From CADEDH01 sp041394285 (GTDB lineage: Bacteria; Actinomycetota; Acidimicrobiia; Acidimicrobiales; SZUA-35): a stretch of 64,000 nt of DNA. The position numbers were made by a program, and so were the translations under genes. Below the pieces are notes generated by a model. It was not told the DNA's origin. It did not search any database and saw nothing but the letters and a program-made list of their open reading frames with translations. Of this stretch, positions 60,866 through 64,000 are shown piece after piece (position 1 is the first letter of the stretch; every line of letters starts with the position of its first letter). The DNA lies in contig JAWKIL010000019.1 in the NCBI GenBank assembly GCA_041394285.1, positions 1 to 64,000 on the forward strand, written 5' to 3'.

Positions 60866-62521
60866 GTGAGCGATATGCACGCCGCCATCGACATCGGCAC
60901 GAACTCGTTTCACCTCGTCGTGGCCCGGGCTCTCGACGGCGGCGGCTTCGACGTCGTGACCACCGAGAAGGAGATGGTGCGCCTCGGCTCGGGCGGCGGC
61001 GACATGAAGCGCCTGGCCCCCGACGCCATCGAACGGGCGGTGGGCTCGCTGGCCCGCATGATCGACGTGGCCGCCAGCTACGGGGCCGACGTCACCGCGG
61101 TGGCCACGAGCGCGGTGCGGGAAGCGGAGAACCGCGACGAGCTGGTGATCCGGGTGCAGCGCGAGCTGGGCCTGCGCATCGAGGTGATCAGCGGGCTGGA
61201 GGAGGCCCGGCTGATCTTCCAGGGGGTGAGCCACGCCGTGGCCATGGCCGACCGCCGCGCCCTGGTGGTGGACATCGGGGGCGGCAGCACGGAGTTCGTG
61301 GTGGGCGAGCAGGGCGAGCTGGTGGAGGCCCGGAGCCTCCGCCTGGGTGCCATCCGCCTGACCGAGCGGTTCCTGGCCGTGGCGGGCGACGGCCCACCGC
61401 CGGCCGAGGCGGTGGCCGAATGCCGGGCCTTCCTCCAGGGGGCGCTCAGCGGGGTGGCCCGCGACCTGGGCGGTCACCGGCCCGAGCTGGCCGTGGGCAG
61501 CTCGGGCACGATCGAGTCGATCGCCCTGATGGTGGCGGCCGACCGGGGCGCCGAGCTTCGCCAGGTCAACGGGTTCTCGTTCACCGCGGCCGAGCTGGGC
61601 TCGGTGGTGGATCGGGTGCTCAGCCTGCCGGCCAGCGGCCGCCGCCGGATCCGCGGGCTGGACCCGCGGCGGGTCGACATCATCGTGGGCGGGGCGCTGC
61701 TGCTCCAGGAGATCTTCGAAGCCTTCGGCCTGACGGCGATGACGGTGTCGGACCTGGCGTTGCGGGAAGGGGTGCTCTACGACCGGTTCCCGGCCGGGCC
61801 CGAGGCCACCCGCAACATGCGGCGGACGACGGCGCTGCGGCTGGCCCGCCAGCTCGATCCCGACTTCGCCCACGCCGAGACGTCGTCCCGCCTTGCCCTC
61901 CAGCTCTTCGACCGCACGGCCGACCTGCACCAACTCGGCGCCGAGGCCCGGGAGCTGCTCGACCTGGCGGCTCTGGTCCACAACGTGGGGATGTTCATCT
62001 CCCACTCCGGCCACCACAAGCACTCGTGGTACATCATCCGCAACACCGAGCAGCTCACCGGGTTCACCCAGCACGAGATCGAGCTGATCGCCCTGGTGGC
62101 CCGCTACCACCGCAAGAGCCATCCGGCCGACCGCCATCCCGAGCTGGCCGGCGTGTCCGAGGCCGACCGCCGGCTGGTGCGCATCCTGGCCGGGCTGCTG
62201 CGGGTGGCCATCGGGCTCGATCGGCGTCATACCGGCCGGGTGGCGGCGGTGGCCGTGCACCTGGAACCGGCCGCCGGCTCCGTCGACACGGTCGGTGGCG
62301 GCAAGGGCGGCGGCCGCCGGGCCGGCAAGCCCGAGCGCAAGGGCGGGGGCGGCGGCGGCGGACGGGCCGGGGCCGGCCCGCAGCGGCTGGTGATCGAGCC
62401 GATCGTCACCGGCTGGGGCGACCTGGACCTGGAGATCTATTCGGCCAACGAGCGGGTCGATCTGCTGTCGGTCGCCCTGGGCGTGGAGGTGGAGGTCCGG
62501 CCCCGCCAGGGCGACGCCTGA
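60866..62521 (+). CDS. Ppx/GppA exopolyphosphatase with HD domain
   Basis: 551 residues from GTG 60866 (AGGAG 12 nt upstream); ATG 60875 also fits. The actin-like ATPase fold has AAIDIGTNSFHLVVA, TAVATSAVREAENRDEL, VISGLEEARLIFQGV and LVVDIGGGSTEFVVG. A carboxyl HD-type domain follows (LVHNVGMFISHSGHHKHSWY, a variant with His-Asn for HD). A glycine-rich insertion (GGGKGGGRRAGKPERKGGG) near residue 475 is species-specific. Hydrolyses polyphosphate or pppGpp; the motif alone does not separate these. Confidence 0.92.
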   Translation: MSDMHAAIDIGTNSFHLVVARALDGGGFDVVTTEKEMVRLGSGGGDMKRLAPDAIERAVGSLARMIDVAASYGADVTAVATSAVREAENRDELVIRVQRELGLRIEVISGLEEARLIFQGVSHAVAMADRRALVVDIGGGSTEFVVGEQGELVEARSLRLGAIRLTERFLAVAGDGPPPAEAVAECRAFLQGALSGVARDLGGHRPELAVGSSGTIESIALMVAADRGAELRQVNGFSFTAAELGSVVDRVLSLPASGRRRIRGLDPRRVDIIVGGALLLQEIFEAFGLTAMTVSDLALREGVLYDRFPAGPEATRNMRRTTALRLARQLDPDFAHAETSSRLALQLFDRTADLHQLGAEARELLDLAALVHNVGMFISHSGHHKHSWYIIRNTEQLTGFTQHEIELIALVARYHRKSHPADRHPELAGVSEADRRLVRILAGLLRVAIGLDRRHTGRVAAVAVHLEPAAGSVDTVGGGKGGGRRAGKPERKGGGGGGGRAGAGPQRLVIEPIVTGWGDLDLEIYSANERVDLLSVALGVEVEVRPRQGDA

Positions 62522-62603
62522 GTCGGGCGCCCGTCGACCCGGCCACCCCTCGTCCCATCCCGCCCCGCTCGATCCGCCCGCCCCATCCCGCCCAGCTCGA
62601 TCC

Positions 62604-62675
62604 GCGACACAGTCCGAGCTGACGTCGCGGTTGGTGCGCTGGGCGCACAATTCTTGACACGGTTCGAACCGTGTC
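62604..62675. repeat. 72-bp dispersed palindromic repeat, copy B
   Basis: Ends in a perfect 20-bp palindrome GACACGGTTCGAACCGTGTC. It aligns without gaps to copy A (41697-41768). It lies after the exopolyphosphatase gene. A G-rich tract (62706-62797) follows. Confidence 0.8.
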
Positions 62676-62798
62676 GCGTTTGGTGCCGGGGCGTACCGGA
62701 GCGGAGTGGGGCGAGGCGGGCCGGGGCGAGGCCTCGGGCGGGGCGGGGCGGTCGAGGGGGAGCGGGCCGGTCGAGGTGGGCCGGGGCGGGGCGGGGTG

Positions 62799-63521
62799 TC
62801 AGGCGGAGCGGGTCTCGTGGGCCAGGAGCCATCGTTTGACGTCGAGGCCCCAGTAGTAGCCGGCCAGCGAGCCGTCTCGCCGTTGGGCCCGGTGGCAGGG
62901 CACGACGGGCGCCACCAGGTTGCGGCCGCAGGCGGTGCCGGCCGCCCGCACGGCGTCGGGGCGGCTGGTGGCCGCCGCCAGCTCGGTGTAGGTGCGGACC
63001 TGGCCGGCCGGGATGGCTCGCAACGCCGCCCACACCTCCTGCTGCAGCGGGGTGCCGGGCTGGGCGACGGGGATGGCGTCGAGGGCGTCGATCTCGCCGC
63101 CCAGGTACCGGGCTATGGCCCGGCTGAGCGGGCCGAGCTCGGAGCGGGGGCGGAGCGCCTCCCGCTGGGCCGGGGTGAGCCGGGCGGCGAGCACCTCGGG
63201 CGGGCAGAACCCGCCGGCGGCCAGCGCCTCCCCGGCGCTGACCAGCGTGAGCGGCCCCACCGGCGTGTCCAGCGTGCACCCGGCCACTTGGAGAGCAGGC
63301 GGCTGGCGGACCGCCCCCCGGTCCGGGCGGGGCAGGGCCGGTACGGCCGGTAGGGCCGGTTCGGCCGCTACGGCCGGTTCGGCCGGTTCGGAGCTGGCCG
63401 GGGTGGACGCAGTAGCGGGGGCCTCGGGGGCACTGGTCGGGGCCTCGGCGGCACCGGTCGGGGCGGTGGGGGCCTCGGGGGCGGTGGCCGCAGCGGTGGC
63501 GGCGAAGGGGGGAGGTGTCAT
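62799..63521 (-). CDS. ogt: Methylated-DNA--protein-cysteine methyltransferase
   Basis: 240 residues from ATG 63521. The active-site motif is intact: VVPCHRAQRRDGSLAGY with Cys in PCHR, preceded by PAGQVRTYTELAA and AAGTACGRNLVAPVVP. The amino domain is normal (DTPVGPLTLVSAGEALAAGG), but it has an Ala/Pro/Glu-rich extension of about 75 residues. Directly removes O6-alkyl groups in a single-turnover reaction. The AlkA gene overlaps it by ATGA, giving an alkylation-repair operon. Confidence 0.93.
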   Translation of the reverse strand: MTPPPFAATAAATAPEAPTAPTGAAEAPTSAPEAPATASTPASSEPAEPAVAAEPALPAVPALPRPDRGAVRQPPALQVAGCTLDTPVGPLTLVSAGEALAAGGFCPPEVLAARLTPAQREALRPRSELGPLSRAIARYLGGEIDALDAIPVAQPGTPLQQEVWAALRAIPAGQVRTYTELAAATSRPDAVRAAGTACGRNLVAPVVPCHRAQRRDGSLAGYYWGLDVKRWLLAHETRSA

Positions 63522-64000
63522 GGGCGGGGGGTTCCGTCGGGGCGGGGGGCGGTGGATTTGCGGGTACGGGGCAGCGGGGGCGGGGCGGTGCGCCACAGGA
63601 GCAGGGCGGCGTAGGACCGCCACGGCCGCCAGGCCTGGGCCCGCCGCTCCAGATCGGCGGCGGGGAGCCCGAGCGACTGGCGCAGCACCAGGTCGCCGGC
63701 CGGCCAGCCGTCGCCGTGGGCCACCACCCGCATCGTGACGTAGCCCGCCGTCCACGGTCCGATGCCGGGGAGGGCGACGAGCTGGCGGGTCAGCTGGTCG
63801 GGGTCGGCGTCGGGGTCGAGCGCCACCCGACCGTCGGCCACGGCCCGGGCCAGCTCCCGGATGCTGGCGCGGCGGGACGCCGGCATACCCAGGCCGTCGA
63901 GCGGGGCCTCGGCCACGGCGGCGGCCGTGGGGAAGGCGGGCACGACCACCACGTCGGCCGGGCCGGCCTCGCCCCCGGTGGCCACCAGGGCCACCAGCCG
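63518..64000 (-). CDS. alkA: DNA-3-methyladenine glycosylase II (AlkA), 5' partial
   Basis: About 160 carboxyl residues remain; the start is beyond the right edge. Helix-hairpin-helix: LTRQLVALPGIGPWTAGYVT; the catalytic Asp is in GWPAGDLVLRQSLG; ASRRASIRELARAVADG precedes it, and RRAQAWRPWRSYAALLLWRT ends the domain. Excises alkylated purines. The first residues visible (VALVATGGEAGPADVVVVPA) are inside the protein. An Ada HTH domain may be fused upstream, which cannot be seen. Overlaps ogt by 4 bp. Confidence 0.9.
   Translation of the reverse strand, partial: RLVALVATGGEAGPADVVVVPAFPTAAAVAEAPLDGLGMPASRRASIRELARAVADGRVALDPDADPDQLTRQLVALPGIGPWTAGYVTMRVVAHGDGWPAGDLVLRQSLGLPAADLERRAQAWRPWRSYAALLLWRTAPPPLPRTRKSTAPRPDGTPRP

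Noticed and set aside
59852..62650. Single leftward ORF of 932 codons
   Set aside because: Only the part up to 60835 is PrmA; the remainder is antisense to the Ppx/GppA gene.

Overview
The window is high-GC DNA with short intergenic gaps, many ATGA and GTGA gene overlaps, GTG starts, Tat and lipoprotein signals, a DUF3499 gene and an AICE-type mobile element. This suggests an actinobacterium, possibly Acidimicrobiia. That placement is inference from gene content, since no rRNA is present.

Region 1 (1-8490) is chromosome-like. It carries a TetR regulator cut by the left edge, a type II haloacid dehalogenase, a small conserved protein, a divergent MocR regulator and membrane protein pair, a methyltransferase, a MerR-glyoxalase fusion and an amidohydrolase. 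A complete IS3-family insertion sequence (about 7031-8279) and a relic of a tyrosine integrase lie next to the element boundary.

Region 2 (8491-34650) is a roughly 26-kb integrated element. It is bounded by two identical 43-bp repeats that correspond to the 3' part of tRNA-Arg(CCT). The intact tRNA and a tyrosine integrase are at the right end, and clustered 8-bp GATGGGAC sites lie inside both ends. From left to right it holds: a copper-resistance island (DUF305 lipoprotein, CopB-type P-type ATPase, multicopper oxidase, SHOCT protein, BlaI-type repressor, M56 peptidase, decayed MerR gene); an XRE / HTH-DUF5919 / inositol-monophosphatase operon; an excisionase-like HTH protein; a train of very small overlapping genes leading to a TraB/FtsK-like translocase; a rolling-circle (HUH) Rep; small secreted proteins; an HD-GYP protein fused to an extracellular Ig-like domain; an IS5-family element; a GyrI-like protein; a secreted 20-residue-repeat protein; and a PDZ-S41 protease. 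Int, excisionase-like protein, TraB-like translocase and Rep together define an actinomycete integrative and conjugative element. Several of its genes are broken by single-base frameshifts.

Region 3 (34651-64000) is compact housekeeping chromosome. It includes a GNAT acetyltransferase, sigma factor, diacylglycerol kinase, membrane S1C protease, rhodanese, MFS transporter, ArfB, an HD-only relative of PcnA, an alkyltransferase-like protein with a SoxR-like regulator, two sulfotransferases, Hsp20, DUF3499, gcvT-gcvP behind a tandem glycine riboswitch, SurE, a phosphotransferase, envelope proteins, sulfurtransferase, PrmA, Ppx/GppA and an Ogt-AlkA alkylation-repair pair cut by the right edge. 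A 72-bp palindromic repeat occurs twice in intergenic DNA.
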